Shown here: positions 18,262 to 27,458 of the stretch, piece by piece
How positions within the stretch are numbered: position 1 is the first letter of the stretch
Layout: each line of letters starts with the position of its first letter
Origin: Mycetocola lacteus
GTDB taxonomy: Bacteria; Actinomycetota; Actinomycetes; Actinomycetales; Microbacteriaceae
NCBI RefSeq assembly: GCF_003667575.1
Contig: NZ_RCUY01000005.1
Location: forward strand, 620,001-684,000
Direction of reading: 5' to 3'
DNA length: 64,000 bases
The notes under the pieces: generated by a model
Told to the model about the DNA's origin: nothing
The model's database searches: none
The model's input: the letters and a program-made list of their open reading frames with translations, nothing else
Translations under genes and position numbers: made by a program

Positions 18262-21200
18262 CTAAACGTTCACCGCTTGCAGATCGGCGTGCAGCGCCCG
18301 CACCAGCGGGCCCGCCGGGTCCTCGGCCGCGCGGGTGGCCAGCAGGTCGGCCGCGCGAGCGACGTCTCCGGCGAGGAGCGCGAGCTGGGCCTCCATCACA
18401 TCCAGGAGGTTGTCCTGGGTCTGCTGAACGTCCTCATGGAAGATCAGCATCGAGGGCAGCGAGGTCGCGAAGTAGTCGATCTTCGCGACCCTGGTCCGGG
18501 TATCGGCCACATACTCGCCGAGTTCCCGGGTCAGCCGCTCGGCCAGCGCATCCTCACCCAGGCGGCGGGCGGCGCGGATCGAGTAGTACGTCATCGGCGA
18601 GTGCGGCACCTCAAGCATCGTGGTGAAGTCCCCGGCGCTGTGGGCGGCGGTTGTCCACGCCTGGGCGGCCGCGGAATCCTGGCCAGCGACGGCGAGCGCG
18701 TCCCCGAGCGCCAGGTACAGGTCGGATCGGTTGGCCAGCGGATGCGGGGCCTCCCCAAGGTTCCCCGGCACCGTCACCACGCTGCGCAGCGCGGCCAGCG
18801 CGGTTTCGGTGTCCCCCGCGGCGAGCGCCCGAGCTGCCACCGCGCGCTGGGCCAGCGACCAGACCCGGATCGTCTCGCCCTCCCCGCCCTCCCACGGGCT
18901 GAACTGGCGGGTGGACAACAGGGTGACGGCCTCGTCGATCCGGTCCTCCAGCACCAGGAGTTCGGCGTAAGCGAGGGCCAGATCGTCGCGGTCGCGGGCA
19001 GCCTCCCCCGCCGCGGCCAGCGCATCCAGACGCTCGGCAGTGGGGGTTCCCACTCGGCGAGCCAGCTGATCGGCCTCGAAGCGCAGCTTGGGATCGGCGG
19101 GATCTGCGGCCACCGCCCGGGCGTAATACTCGACCGCGCGGGCGGCATCACCCTGCACGTTGTGGGCGGCGAGTCCCAGCCCGCGCAGCACAACCGGATC
19201 CCCGGGCTGGATGCGCTCGGCGTGCTCCAGCTCGGTGATGCCCCCGGCATAGCGACGGTGGAAGTAGAGCCAGTGCGCAAGCAGGGTGTGGGCGCGCGCG
19301 TCATCGGTGGCGGCGATACGGCGCTCCAGCAGCTGGGCATCGGCGAGGGACGCGGCGAAGCAGCGATCCGCCGAGAGCGTGCGCGCCTCGGCCAGGGCCG
19401 CGGCGGCCTCCTCGGACCGGCCCAGCGATTCCAGCAGCTCGGCGCGATAGTAGGCGATCAGCACGGCGGGGTCTCCGGCCCCCTCGACCGGGCGGACCCG
19501 GGCGGCGGTCTGCGCGGCCTCAAACACCCGCAGGGCGTCCTCGGTGAGACCGAGCGCCGCGTATTCGCCGGCGACGTCGCGGAGAATGCCCGCGTCGCTC
19601 GGGCCGGACGACTCAGTGAGAGCAGCAGAGCCGCCGGCAACACTCGGGTCGGAGGTCGCGGCGAGGCCGGTGACGGCATCCCCGGGGGACCACGATTCGT
19701 TCTCCTCCAGGTCCCGCAGCCAGGCATCCAGCGGATCCAGCGCCCGCGCCTCGGCTAGGACCGCGGCGGCCTGCCGATCCTCGCCGAGAGCCCGCAGCGC
19801 CAACACCCGGAGGGCGAAAGCCTGCAGATTATCGGCGTCAAAGCGCGCGGCGATCTCTGCGTGTTCGCGCACATCGCTCCAGCGCGCGGCCCGCGCGGCA
19901 ATGCGTGCGCGCTGCAGGTGGGAGGCGCTGCGCCAGGCAAAGTTCCAGGCCGCCTTGCCGAACGCCTCCTCGGCGTCGGTATCGCGGCCTTGGGCGACCA
20001 GGACCACCCCCAGTAGGTACAGCGCCTCCCCGTCGATCGGGTTGAGGTTCCGCCGGGTCTGACGGGTGATCGCGGTGCGCAGGTATTCCTCGGCCTCGGT
20101 CAGGCGGCCGGTGGTGAGACGCAGGCTCGCCAGCGCGACGTTGCTGCGGGCATCCAGCGGGTCGCGGCGCAGCACCTCCTGGAAGTAGGGCTCGGGTGAG
20201 CGGGTGGCGTGCCGGTTCTGGACCAGGTGGACGCCGGTCACATACAGCTCATCCACCGAGTCGATGTCCGCGGGGGCGGGCGGCTCGGTTGCGGTATCGA
20301 AACCATCGGCGGAGGCATCACGGTACTCGGTCGAGGCCTCGAGGATGATCGCCCCGTCGGCGGAGGCGTCGGCAGCAGCATCGGTCAGGATCAGGCGCAG
20401 GTCGCCCTCGACGGCGACCGGTACCCGGGTCAATAGCGGATGTCCGGGCTTCAGCGCGGTCTCGGTGGACCACAGCTCGGTGCCATCGGCGTCCACCAGG
20501 ACAATCCGAACGCGCTCACGCACGCCGGTGCTGGCAACACCGATGACGGCGGTGCGCTCGGCCCCGTCGCCCTCGATGCTCAGTCGGATCGCCGCCTCGG
20601 TGTTCGCCTGGGTCAGCGGTCCGATGCCGTGATACGGGAACCAGAACTGGCTAAAGGTCTTGGTCTCCCCCGGGGTGAGGAAGGTGAAGTCGGGCTGGTT
20701 GTCGGTGTAGACCCCGGCCATCAGCTCCACATAGGGCTCGGAGTCGTCGCTGAGGTTGGCGTCCCAGGCGCGACCAAACGGCGCGGTTCCCCAGGTCCAC
20801 TGCTTCTTGCCCGGCGACACGTGGTGGTCGGCAATATGGGCGAAGCCGAGGCCCGTGTGGTGGTCGTAGCCCCCAAAGAAGTCGTCCCCGCTGGCCACAC
20901 ACATGTAGGAGGTGGGTACCGGGATGTTGCGATACCAGTCGATGCGGTCGGCGTCCTCGGCGATGAACTCGGGGTCCCCGACCCGCGCCCGGGCCGCATA
21001 GTCGATGCCATAGTAGGGCTCGTCGGCGGCGGGGAACGCGGTTGCCGCACGCTTGGCGTGATCGGCCACCACGTGGGCGTCGGCGGGGAAGAAGGACTGA
21101 TATTCATCGTGCACCCGCACCGCGACGTTCGCCCACCAGAGGAAGGTCTGGGTGGTGTCGGTGCGGTTGAAAACACGCACACGCGCCTCGATGACCGCGC

Positions 21201-21756
21201 TGTCCGGGCGCAGGCGGATGCCGTGCATGCCCTTCATCCGGGCGAAGGGGTCGTGGTCCGAGCACCAGATGGTGATCGAACCGTCCTCCTCGTGCTCGAT
21301 GCTCCAGTCCATCGGCAGGAAGGTTCCCGGGCGGTGGTGCTGGGGCCAGTTAAACTCGATGCCGCCGGAGATCCAGGGGCCAGCAAGCCCCACCAGGGCG
21401 GGCTTGATCGCGTCGTTGCGGTAGAACAGGTCCTTGCCGGTGAGCTTGTCCACGGCAATGTGGACGCGACCGCCGAGCTCGGGCAGGATCACCAGGCGCA
21501 GGTAGCGGTTTTCCAAGTGCAGGGCCTGCCAGGTTTCGGTGGTGGCTTCGTGGCTGACCGATTCGATGAAGGGCAGCGGATACACCCGCCCCGAAGATCC
21601 CTGGTAGACACGATTCTCCAGGAACGCGGGCAGGCGTTCGGGGGTTCCGGGCAGGTACGTGGGCAGCTCCACCGGCTCGCTCCATCCGGCAACCGCGGCA
21701 CTGCGCTGGTCGGAGGGGATTTCGGGGAGGGGAAAGCGTGGGTTTGTGTGGCTCAT
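18262..21756 (-). CDS. DUF5107 and tetratricopeptide-repeat protein
   Basis: A 1164-residue cytoplasmic protein (no signal peptide) from the ATG at 21756. Residues about 30-330 form the DUF5107 domain, a mutarotase-like beta-supersandwich (EPVELPTYLPGTPERLPAF; ELGGRVHIAVDKLTGKDLFY; GGIEFNWPQHHRPGTF). A beta-rich region follows. From about residue 530 there are many degenerate TPR helices with repeated A..A....P motifs. Proteins of this type often sit beside glycosidases and sugar transporters; a role in sugar or glycoside metabolism is inferred from that and the fold. No catalytic residue can be named. The upstream ATG has no good ribosome binding site, and a TTG start at 21804 cannot be excluded. 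Confidence 0.85.
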   Translation of the reverse strand: MSHTNPRFPLPEIPSDQRSAAVAGWSEPVELPTYLPGTPERLPAFLENRVYQGSSGRVYPLPFIESVSHEATTETWQALHLENRYLRLVILPELGGRVHIAVDKLTGKDLFYRNDAIKPALVGLAGPWISGGIEFNWPQHHRPGTFLPMDWSIEHEEDGSITIWCSDHDPFARMKGMHGIRLRPDSAVIEARVRVFNRTDTTQTFLWWANVAVRVHDEYQSFFPADAHVVADHAKRAATAFPAADEPYYGIDYAARARVGDPEFIAEDADRIDWYRNIPVPTSYMCVASGDDFFGGYDHHTGLGFAHIADHHVSPGKKQWTWGTAPFGRAWDANLSDDSEPYVELMAGVYTDNQPDFTFLTPGETKTFSQFWFPYHGIGPLTQANTEAAIRLSIEGDGAERTAVIGVASTGVRERVRIVLVDADGTELWSTETALKPGHPLLTRVPVAVEGDLRLILTDAAADASADGAIILEASTEYRDASADGFDTATEPPAPADIDSVDELYVTGVHLVQNRHATRSPEPYFQEVLRRDPLDARSNVALASLRLTTGRLTEAEEYLRTAITRQTRRNLNPIDGEALYLLGVVLVAQGRDTDAEEAFGKAAWNFAWRSASHLQRARIAARAARWSDVREHAEIAARFDADNLQAFALRVLALRALGEDRQAAAVLAEARALDPLDAWLRDLEENESWSPGDAVTGLAATSDPSVAGGSAALTESSGPSDAGILRDVAGEYAALGLTEDALRVFEAAQTAARVRPVEGAGDPAVLIAYYRAELLESLGRSEEAAAALAEARTLSADRCFAASLADAQLLERRIAATDDARAHTLLAHWLYFHRRYAGGITELEHAERIQPGDPVVLRGLGLAAHNVQGDAARAVEYYARAVAADPADPKLRFEADQLARRVGTPTAERLDALAAAGEAARDRDDLALAYAELLVLEDRIDEAVTLLSTRQFSPWEGGEGETIRVWSLAQRAVAARALAAGDTETALAALRSVVTVPGNLGEAPHPLANRSDLYLALGDALAVAGQDSAAAQAWTTAAHSAGDFTTMLEVPHSPMTYYSIRAARRLGEDALAERLTRELGEYVADTRTRVAKIDYFATSLPSMLIFHEDVQQTQDNLLDVMEAQLALLAGDVARAADLLATRAAEDPAGPLVRALHADLQAVNV

Positions 21757-21882
21757 ACCCAGGAGATTAGGGCGCGAAGCGGGCAAAAAACATGCCCGTT
21801 CCAATGCGTTACCTGGACGATCCGCTGATTAGGTTTCCCCGCAACTCGGTACCCATCAGCGGGATCCTGCGTGATTCAACGG

Positions 21883-22368
21883 CTAGCGCGGATTCTCTCC
21901 GAGGTCCCGTCGACGGGTGGAAACCCGCTGCGGATCCACCCGCTCGCCCTCCGGGGTCACGTAGGCCAGCTCCACCGGCTGCTGATCATCCAGCGTGTAG
22001 GCATCCACCCGGCGACTGTTTTCCAGCGGCCGATTCCTGGCACCCCAACCGGCGAGCGCGCTCACCAGCATGTTGAACTCGCGTCCGGCCTCGGTCAGCA
22101 CGTACTCGAAGCGTTCGCGCGAGCCGGGTTCGCGGTAGCCGTGACGCTCCATGATGCCCTCATCCACGAGCTTGCCCAGACGGTCGGTGAGGATGTTCGG
22201 GGCAATATGCAGCCCGTCGCGGAAGTCGGCAAAGCGGGTGGTCCCGCGCAGCAGGGCGCGGCGCAGGATCAGCATGGTCCAGCGATCCCCGACGATTTCC
22301 AGGCTGCGGTGCACGGGGCACAGCTCGGGATCAAGCGTGGGATCTGGGGACTGCGTGTGGCCGGTCAT
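21883..22368 (-). CDS. HxlR-family transcriptional regulator
   Basis: A 161-residue winged-helix regulator. The HxlR signature is LCPVHRSLEIVGDRWTMLIL near the N-terminus with its conserved Cys, then the recognition region RFADFRDGLHIAPNILTDRL and wing. The C-terminal 45 residues extend beyond the usual domain. It is divergent from the MFS gene at 22458 and probably controls it through the inverted repeat between them; many HxlR members sense quinones, aldehydes or other reactive electrophiles. The start is uncertain: ATG at 22368 (chosen) or GTG at 22386. Confidence 0.9.
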   Translation of the reverse strand: MTGHTQSPDPTLDPELCPVHRSLEIVGDRWTMLILRRALLRGTTRFADFRDGLHIAPNILTDRLGKLVDEGIMERHGYREPGSRERFEYVLTEAGREFNMLVSALAGWGARNRPLENSRRVDAYTLDDQQPVELAYVTPEGERVDPQRVSTRRRDLGENPR

Positions 22369-22383
22369 AACAAAAAGTTTACC

Positions 22384-22421
22384 CACCTGAGTTGCAAAAA
22401 TCTACTTAGGTGATCTAGATT
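22384..22421 (+). promoter_or_regulatory. MFS-gene promoter with putative HxlR operator
   Basis: An inverted repeat CACCTGAGT (22384-22392) / ACTTAGGTG (22404-22412) lies in the HxlR-MFS intergenic region. It overlaps a sigma-70-like promoter for the MFS gene, TTGCAA (about 22392-22397), 18-base spacer, TAGATT (22416-22421). A repressor bound here would block polymerase. Binding is inferred from position and symmetry. Confidence 0.5.
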
Positions 22422-22457
22422 GTTTTTTACTACTCAGCACTCGTTTGTTAGGACACC

Positions 22458-23657
22458 ATGCCCACCCTGTCATCCCGCGCCAGCTTCTGGACCGCGGCCG
22501 CCGTCGCGGCCCTCGCGCTCTGGTCCAGCGCCGCACCCACCCTCGCCTATCCGCTCTACGAGGCGCAGTGGGGCATCAGCTCCGCGGACGCCACCTGGAT
22601 CTTCTCGGCCTACCCGGCCATGCTGATCGTGGTCCTGGTCCTCTTCGGAAACCTCTCCGACTACATCGGCCGCCGCAACACGATCCTGCTGGGCCTCGGT
22701 GCCCAGATCATCGGCACCCTGGTATTCGCCTTCGCCCCGGGCTACGCCTGGCTGATCATCGCCCGGCTGTTCATCGGAGCCGGCGTCGGGTTGGCCCTCA
22801 GCCCGGCGAGCGTGGCGATGGTTGAGTTCGCGGCTCCGGGTAAGAAGGAGAGTGCGGGCTCGGTCACTACCACTGCGACCGCCGTGGGTCTCGCCCTCTC
22901 GACCCTGGTTGGCGGCGCGCTGATTCAGTACGCACCCCTGCCACTGCACCTCAACTTCTTTGTGCTGGCCGCGGTAACCCTGGTGGTCTTTGTCTTCGCG
23001 ACCGCCCTCCCGCGCCACAATCCCGCCGAGCCCGCCGGACGCTGGCGGGTGCGCCCGATCGCGATCCCCCGGGGCTCGCGCAAGCTGTTTGGGATCGGGG
23101 CTCTCACGATCAGCGCCGCCTACCTGTGCGGCGCGCTGATCCTCCCGCTGGGCGCGCAGATCGCCCACACCCTGGCCGGATCAAACAACGCCCTGGTCAC
23201 CGGATCCCTGATGGCGATCTTCCCGGTCATGGTGGCCGCCGGATCCCTGCTGACCCGCACCTGGCACGTGCGCTCGCTGACCTTCACCGCCGGGATCACC
23301 CTGATCATCGGGCTGTGGCTGTTTGATCTGACCGGCAGCGTCCCGAGCCTCGCCCTGTACTTTGTCGCCTCGGCCCTGGCCGGGCTCGGCTACGGACTCT
23401 CGTTCACCGCCGGGCTGACCATCCTCACTCGCTTCGCCGCCCCCAAGCATCGCGCCAGCATGGTCTCCGGTGGGTACCTGATCGGCTATGTCTTCCAGGG
23501 TGGCGCGGCCCCGATCCTCGGCGCAATCACCACCGGCTCGGGCATCCGCACCGCGCTCCTGGTTGGTGCGATCTCCTACACGCTGATCTTCCTGGTCATG
23601 ATGATCTCCGCCCGCCGTCTCACCACCCCCTCCCCCGAGGTGGCCGCCGCGGCCTAA
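22458..23657 (+). CDS. MFS transporter (drug or metabolite efflux type)
   Basis: A 399-residue integral membrane protein with about twelve hydrophobic segments. The motif A-like loop after helix 2 reads GNLSDYIGRRNTILLG, which supports a proton-coupled antiporter of the drug-resistance branch. The second half is weaker in motifs. AGGA lies five bases before the ATG. It is controlled in all likelihood by the divergent HxlR regulator. The substrate cannot be read from the sequence. Confidence 0.9.
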   Translation: MPTLSSRASFWTAAAVAALALWSSAAPTLAYPLYEAQWGISSADATWIFSAYPAMLIVVLVLFGNLSDYIGRRNTILLGLGAQIIGTLVFAFAPGYAWLIIARLFIGAGVGLALSPASVAMVEFAAPGKKESAGSVTTTATAVGLALSTLVGGALIQYAPLPLHLNFFVLAAVTLVVFVFATALPRHNPAEPAGRWRVRPIAIPRGSRKLFGIGALTISAAYLCGALILPLGAQIAHTLAGSNNALVTGSLMAIFPVMVAAGSLLTRTWHVRSLTFTAGITLIIGLWLFDLTGSVPSLALYFVASALAGLGYGLSFTAGLTILTRFAAPKHRASMVSGGYLIGYVFQGGAAPILGAITTGSGIRTALLVGAISYTLIFLVMMISARRLTTPSPEVAAAA

Positions 23658-23670
23658 CCCGTACACCACA

Positions 23671-23702
23671 ATGGCCGTCGCTCCGAACGGAACGGCGGCC
23701 AT
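23671..23702. terminator. Bidirectional hairpin between convergent genes
   Basis: An inverted repeat ATGGCCGTCG...CGGCGGCCAT with a few mismatches, centred between the MFS gene and the convergent CU044_5270 gene. Confidence 0.6.
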
Positions 23703-23710
23703 AATGGTGT

Positions 23711-24736
23711 CTAGTCGATATTCGGGAACGTGGAGGTATCCGGCAGCCCGTCCACCACGCTGGTGTGGATGCTGTTGCTGTAGACCACCGTGCCAGCCGG
23801 GATGTTCCTCGCTTCCTCCGGCTGGAGCAGGACGGTGCGGGTTCCGATCACCTGACCGCTTTCGGTGTCCACGATCAGCTCCTCGCGCTGGTTCACCATC
23901 GAAGCCTGATCCACCCGGGTGAATGCGACTCCGGTGCGCCCACCGAGCTCCACCGAGTTCTCCTGCACGCTCACACCCGGGATCCGGGCAAGCACCCGAT
24001 ACAGCGCCGCTCGCAGATCCGCCGGTACCGTGGCCTCACGCAACAGGTCGTTCACCCCTACCCAGATCGCCTGATTATGCGAGCTTGACCCCTGAACCGT
24101 CAGATCAAAGTAGGTGTAGAGCAGGTCCACATTGCGCGGATAGATGGAGAAGTCTCCCCCGGTCGGGGCGTAGTAGTCACCCCGACCGTTGGTCCCGGTA
24201 AAGACTCCGTGCAGCGGCGAATCGGCCTCGGTATCGCTGGCAAACTGCCGCGCCGCATCGGCCTCCGCCTCGGTTCCACCCACGATATCCGCGGGCGGGA
24301 GCTGGGTACGCACCACCATCCAGGAGTTACCCCCATCCGCGGGCACATAGGTGATGATGCGGTTGGTGGCCTGCCAATGCCCAACCTGCGGGCTATCCGC
24401 GGGCGGACCCGAATAGGTCGTTTGAGCATCATCGATCTTCAGGAACTGCCCCGGTGCCAGTACCGGATCGGAGGTGCGAATCGAGATGTCAGCCGCACGC
24501 TCCAATAGTTGCGCCGCACGAGCCTCCGCTCCCTGCTGTCCGGGAGAAAACACCACATCGGCGACGACGGTGCCGGTGACGGCAAGTGCCGCCGCCACAC
24601 CCCACACCAGCGGGCGGCGCGGGCTCAGCACGCGCACTCGTCGTACCGCGGGGGCCGTCGCCGGGTCGGTACGTTCGGTAATGCGGGCGCGCATCCGCTC
24701 GATCAGGTCGGTGTCGGGTCCAAGCGTGGTGTTCAT
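23711..24736 (-). CDS. CU044_5270 family protein, putative sigma-factor partner
   Basis: A 341-residue protein. A cytoplasmic N-terminus (about 45 residues, MRARITERTDPA) precedes one membrane segment (PLVWGVAAALAVTGTVVADV), leaving a large extracellular domain with GQFLKIDDAQTTYS and LLYTYFDLTV. It overlaps the sigma-factor gene by four bases (ATGA), so the pair is translationally coupled. The family regularly accompanies ECF-like sigma factors and probably acts as a membrane-bound regulator or sensor, although no zinc-finger anti-sigma motif is visible. Confidence 0.82.
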   Translation of the reverse strand: MNTTLGPDTDLIERMRARITERTDPATAPAVRRVRVLSPRRPLVWGVAAALAVTGTVVADVVFSPGQQGAEARAAQLLERAADISIRTSDPVLAPGQFLKIDDAQTTYSGPPADSPQVGHWQATNRIITYVPADGGNSWMVVRTQLPPADIVGGTEAEADAARQFASDTEADSPLHGVFTGTNGRGDYYAPTGGDFSIYPRNVDLLYTYFDLTVQGSSSHNQAIWVGVNDLLREATVPADLRAALYRVLARIPGVSVQENSVELGGRTGVAFTRVDQASMVNQREELIVDTESGQVIGTRTVLLQPEEARNIPAGTVVYSNSIHTSVVDGLPDTSTFPNID

Positions 24737-25410
24737 GAGGGGTCCCCCATCGGGTTGAGACGAAGTCGAAGTTTGTGTCGCAACCGCGACAGACGGTTAC
24801 GGACGACACCGTTGGTGGTGCCGAGATGGCGGGCCGCTACGTCGTAGCCGAGGCCCTCATCGATGCACAGGTAGTAGAGCATCTGGTCGAGTTCGGAGAG
24901 TTCCTCCACCGCCGCCTGGATCTCGGCGGCCAGCGCCGCATCCAACGCGACCCGCTCGGCCGAGGGGGCCGTGGGCCCCGCGCGCTCATCGTCGATCTCG
25001 GCGAAACGGGCACGCCCGGTGTTTCTCGAACGGATCCGGTTGAGCCCCAGGTTTCGGCAGCTCACCAGCAGCCAGGGCAGCACCGAGGTGTCCACCACCC
25101 GGATTTTGGCGCGCTTCTCCCAGGCGAGCACAAACACGTCCTGGGTCAGCTCCTCGGCCTCGTGTTCGGTGCCGAGCATATGCCAGGCGTATCGATAGAC
25201 GGCCCGCACATGCGTGCGGTAGATCGTGTCGAATGCCCGGCGGTCACCGGAAACAAAGTCCGTGACCGGGTCGGCCACCGCCTCGGCATCGGCCGGGCTG
25301 GGGGTTCCGATGATCGGAGCACCGGGATCGCCGTGGACGCCATCGGCGGCATCGGATGACGACTCCTGTGCCCGCATCCCGGGCGGCCGGATCATTTGCG
25401 TATCAACCAT
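24733..25410 (-). CDS. RNA polymerase sigma factor, ECF (sigma-70) family
   Basis: A 225-residue sigma factor. Region 2 covers about residues 50-125 (FDTIYRTHVRAVYRYAWHML and AEELTQDVFVLAWEKR). Region 4 covers about 160-215 (LSELDQMLYYLCIDEGLGY and a helix-turn-helix AARHLGTTNGVVRNRLSRLR). The N-terminal 45 residues are an extra acidic extension. GGGGGC lies just upstream of the ATG at 25410. It is the first gene of a two-gene unit with the CU044_5270 protein. The stimulus is unknown. Confidence 0.9.
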   Translation of the reverse strand: MVDTQMIRPPGMRAQESSSDAADGVHGDPGAPIIGTPSPADAEAVADPVTDFVSGDRRAFDTIYRTHVRAVYRYAWHMLGTEHEAEELTQDVFVLAWEKRAKIRVVDTSVLPWLLVSCRNLGLNRIRSRNTGRARFAEIDDERAGPTAPSAERVALDAALAAEIQAAVEELSELDQMLYYLCIDEGLGYDVAARHLGTTNGVVRNRLSRLRHKLRLRLNPMGDPS

Positions 25411-25427
25411 GAGCTGCCCCCGTGCAC

Positions 25428-25457
25428 GTCGCGTCTCGGGGGCTTCCCCGACGCGAC
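25428..25457 (-). promoter_or_regulatory. Stem-loop in the sigma-factor leader
   Basis: A stem GTCGCGTC plus GGGG, opposed by CCCC plus GACGCGAC with a two-base bulge, ends about 17 bases before the sigma-factor start codon. It may influence translation or mRNA stability. Confidence 0.4.
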
Positions 25458-25527
25458 TCTTCCCACCTGCTGTTTGCGTTCATACCCCGTAGTGTCAAAA
25501 CCCCCGAAATCCTCTCACGGTTAAACA

Positions 25528-25563
25528 CTTCACCGCCGCATCCGGTCGGATACGGCGGTGAAG
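25528..25563 (-). terminator. Terminator after proS
   Basis: An interrupted 16-base inverted repeat CTTCACCGCCG...CGGCGGTGAAG with a four-base loop, about 13 bases beyond the proS stop codon; a short TGTTT follows on the minus strand. Confidence 0.7.
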
Positions 25564-25575
25564 ATGTGTCGAGGC

Positions 25576-27351
25576 TTAGCCGCGGGCGGCCACCAGGGCG
25601 GCGGTCAGCTCCTCGATCTTGATCGGGGTACGCTCGCCGGTGCGGCGGTCCCACAGCTCAACCTCGCCGTCGGCAACGCCACGGCCGAAGATCACGATGG
25701 TGGGGACACCCAGCAGCTCGGCATCGCCGAACTTCACACCCGGGGACACCTTGGGACGGTCATCGAACAGCACGTCGAAGCCGTGCTTTTCGAGGTCGGC
25801 CACGGCGGTCTCGGCTGCCTCGAAGACGGCCGAGTCCTTACCGGTGGCGATGATGTGCAGGTCGAACGGGGCGATCTCCGTGGTCCAGGCGAGGCCCTTA
25901 TCGTCGGAGTTCAGCTCGGCCAGCAGGGCCAGGGCACGGGTCACACCGATGCCGTAGGAACCCATGGTGACGGTCACCAGCTTGCCGTTTTCGTCGAGCA
26001 CCTTGAGGCCCAGGGCCTCGGCGTACTTGCGTCCGAGCTGGAAGACGTGGCCGATCTCCACACCGCGGGCGAGCTCGACCGGGCCGGAGCCGTCGGGTGC
26101 GGGGTCACCGGCGAGAACCTGGGCGGCCTCGATGGTGCCGTCGGCGGTGAAGTCACGCCCGGCCACCAGACCAAACACGTGCTTTCCAGCCTCGTTGGCA
26201 CCGGTGATCCAGCTGGTGCCGGCCACCACGCGGGGGTCGAGTAGGTAGCGGATCTTGGTGGCGGATTCCTCGCCGAGCACGGCACCGGCGGGCGACCACG
26301 GACCGATATAGCCCTTGACCAGGCCCGGGTTCTTGGCGAAGTCCTCGGCCTCGGCGGGGTCAACATCGGCGGGGGCCACGGCCACCTCGACGCGCTTGAG
26401 GTCCACGTCGCGGTCGCCGGGCAGACCCACCACGAGCAGCTCGGTCGAGCCGTCGAGGTTGGTGAGCTTCAGCACCACGTTCTTCAGGGTGTCGGCGGCG
26501 GTCCACTCGCGGCCATCGGCGCGGGGGTGGTCGGCGTTGGCGGCGGCCACCAGCTTCTCGATGGTCTCGCTGTCTGGGGTGTCAAACACCGAGGCGGCGG
26601 GCTGACCCTCGATCGCGATCTCGGCGGGAACCTCGGTCACGTAGGCCTCGACGTTTGCGGCGTACCCACCGGCGGAACGCACGAAGGTGTCCTCACCGAT
26701 CACGGTCGGGTGCAGGAACTCCTCGGAACGCGAGCCACCCATCGCCCCGGCGTCGGCCTGCACGATCACGTATTCGAGGCCCAGGCGGGTGAAGATGCGC
26801 TCATAGGCGTCACGCTGCACCTGGTAGCTGGCCTCGAGGCCGGCGTCGGTGTGGTCGAAGGAGTAGGCGTCCTTCATGGTGAACTCGCGGCCGCGCAGCA
26901 GGCCGGCGCGGGGACGTGCCTCGTCGCGGTACTTGTCCTGGATCTGGTACAGGGTGACCGGGAGGTCCTTATAGGAGCCGTAGAGGTCCTTGACCAGCGC
27001 GGTGAAGGCCTCCTCGTGAGTCGGGGCGAGGAGCATATCGGTGCCCTTGCGGTCCTTCAGGCGGAAGAGGTTGTCGCCGTACTCGTCCCAACGACCGGTG
27101 GCCTCATACAGCTCGCGCGGCAGCAGTGCGGGGAAGTGCACCTCGTGGGCACCGGCGGCGGCCATCTCCTCGCGGACGATCGCCTCGACCTTCGCCTTCA
27201 CCTTGAGCCCCAGTGGCAGCCAGGCGAAGATACCCGGAGCCTGGCGTCGGATATATCCGGCGCGCACCAGCAGTCGATGGCTCTTCACCTCCGCATCGGA
27301 GGGGTCTTCACGGAGCGTACGAAGGAAATAGTTTGAAAGTCGCGTAACCAC
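25576..27351 (-). CDS. proS: Prolyl-tRNA synthetase
   Basis: A 591-residue class II aminoacyl-tRNA synthetase charging tRNA-Pro in the cytoplasm. It is the bacterial type, with the canonical N-terminus [17 protein letters not shown], motif 2 region [16 protein letters not shown], motif 3 [16 protein letters not shown], an editing insertion domain between motifs 2 and 3, and a C-terminal anticodon-binding domain. The length is usual. The GTG start at 27351 has only GGGAAC upstream. In many actinobacteria proS is followed closely by nusA; here about 20 kb of accessory genes intervene. Confidence 0.97.
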   Translation of the reverse strand: MVTRLSNYFLRTLREDPSDAEVKSHRLLVRAGYIRRQAPGIFAWLPLGLKVKAKVEAIVREEMAAAGAHEVHFPALLPRELYEATGRWDEYGDNLFRLKDRKGTDMLLAPTHEEAFTALVKDLYGSYKDLPVTLYQIQDKYRDEARPRAGLLRGREFTMKDAYSFDHTDAGLEASYQVQRDAYERIFTRLGLEYVIVQADAGAMGGSRSEEFLHPTVIGEDTFVRSAGGYAANVEAYVTEVPAEIAIEGQPAASVFDTPDSETIEKLVAAANADHPRADGREWTAADTLKNVVLKLTNLDGSTELLVVGLPGDRDVDLKRVEVAVAPADVDPAEAEDFAKNPGLVKGYIGPWSPAGAVLGEESATKIRYLLDPRVVAGTSWITGANEAGKHVFGLVAGRDFTADGTIEAAQVLAGDPAPDGSGPVELARGVEIGHVFQLGRKYAEALGLKVLDENGKLVTVTMGSYGIGVTRALALLAELNSDDKGLAWTTEIAPFDLHIIATGKDSAVFEAAETAVADLEKHGFDVLFDDRPKVSPGVKFGDAELLGVPTIVIFGRGVADGEVELWDRRTGERTPIKIEELTAALVAARG

Positions 27352-27408
27352 GTTCCCATGCTAGCGCGCCGGACTGGACTCCGGGTCCGGTGTTTCCTCA
27401 AAACTACA

Positions 27409-27440
27409 AAACCCGCGCCCTCCGAGGAGGGCGCGGGTTT
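27409..27440 (-). terminator. Terminator after ispG
   Basis: A perfect fifteen-base-pair stem AAACCCGCGCCCTCC / GGAGGGCGCGGGTTT with a two-base spacer, followed by TTTTGTAGTTTT on the minus strand. It lies 19 bases after the ispG stop codon. Confidence 0.9.
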
Positions 27441-27458
27441 CGCGATGAAGTGGAGGGG

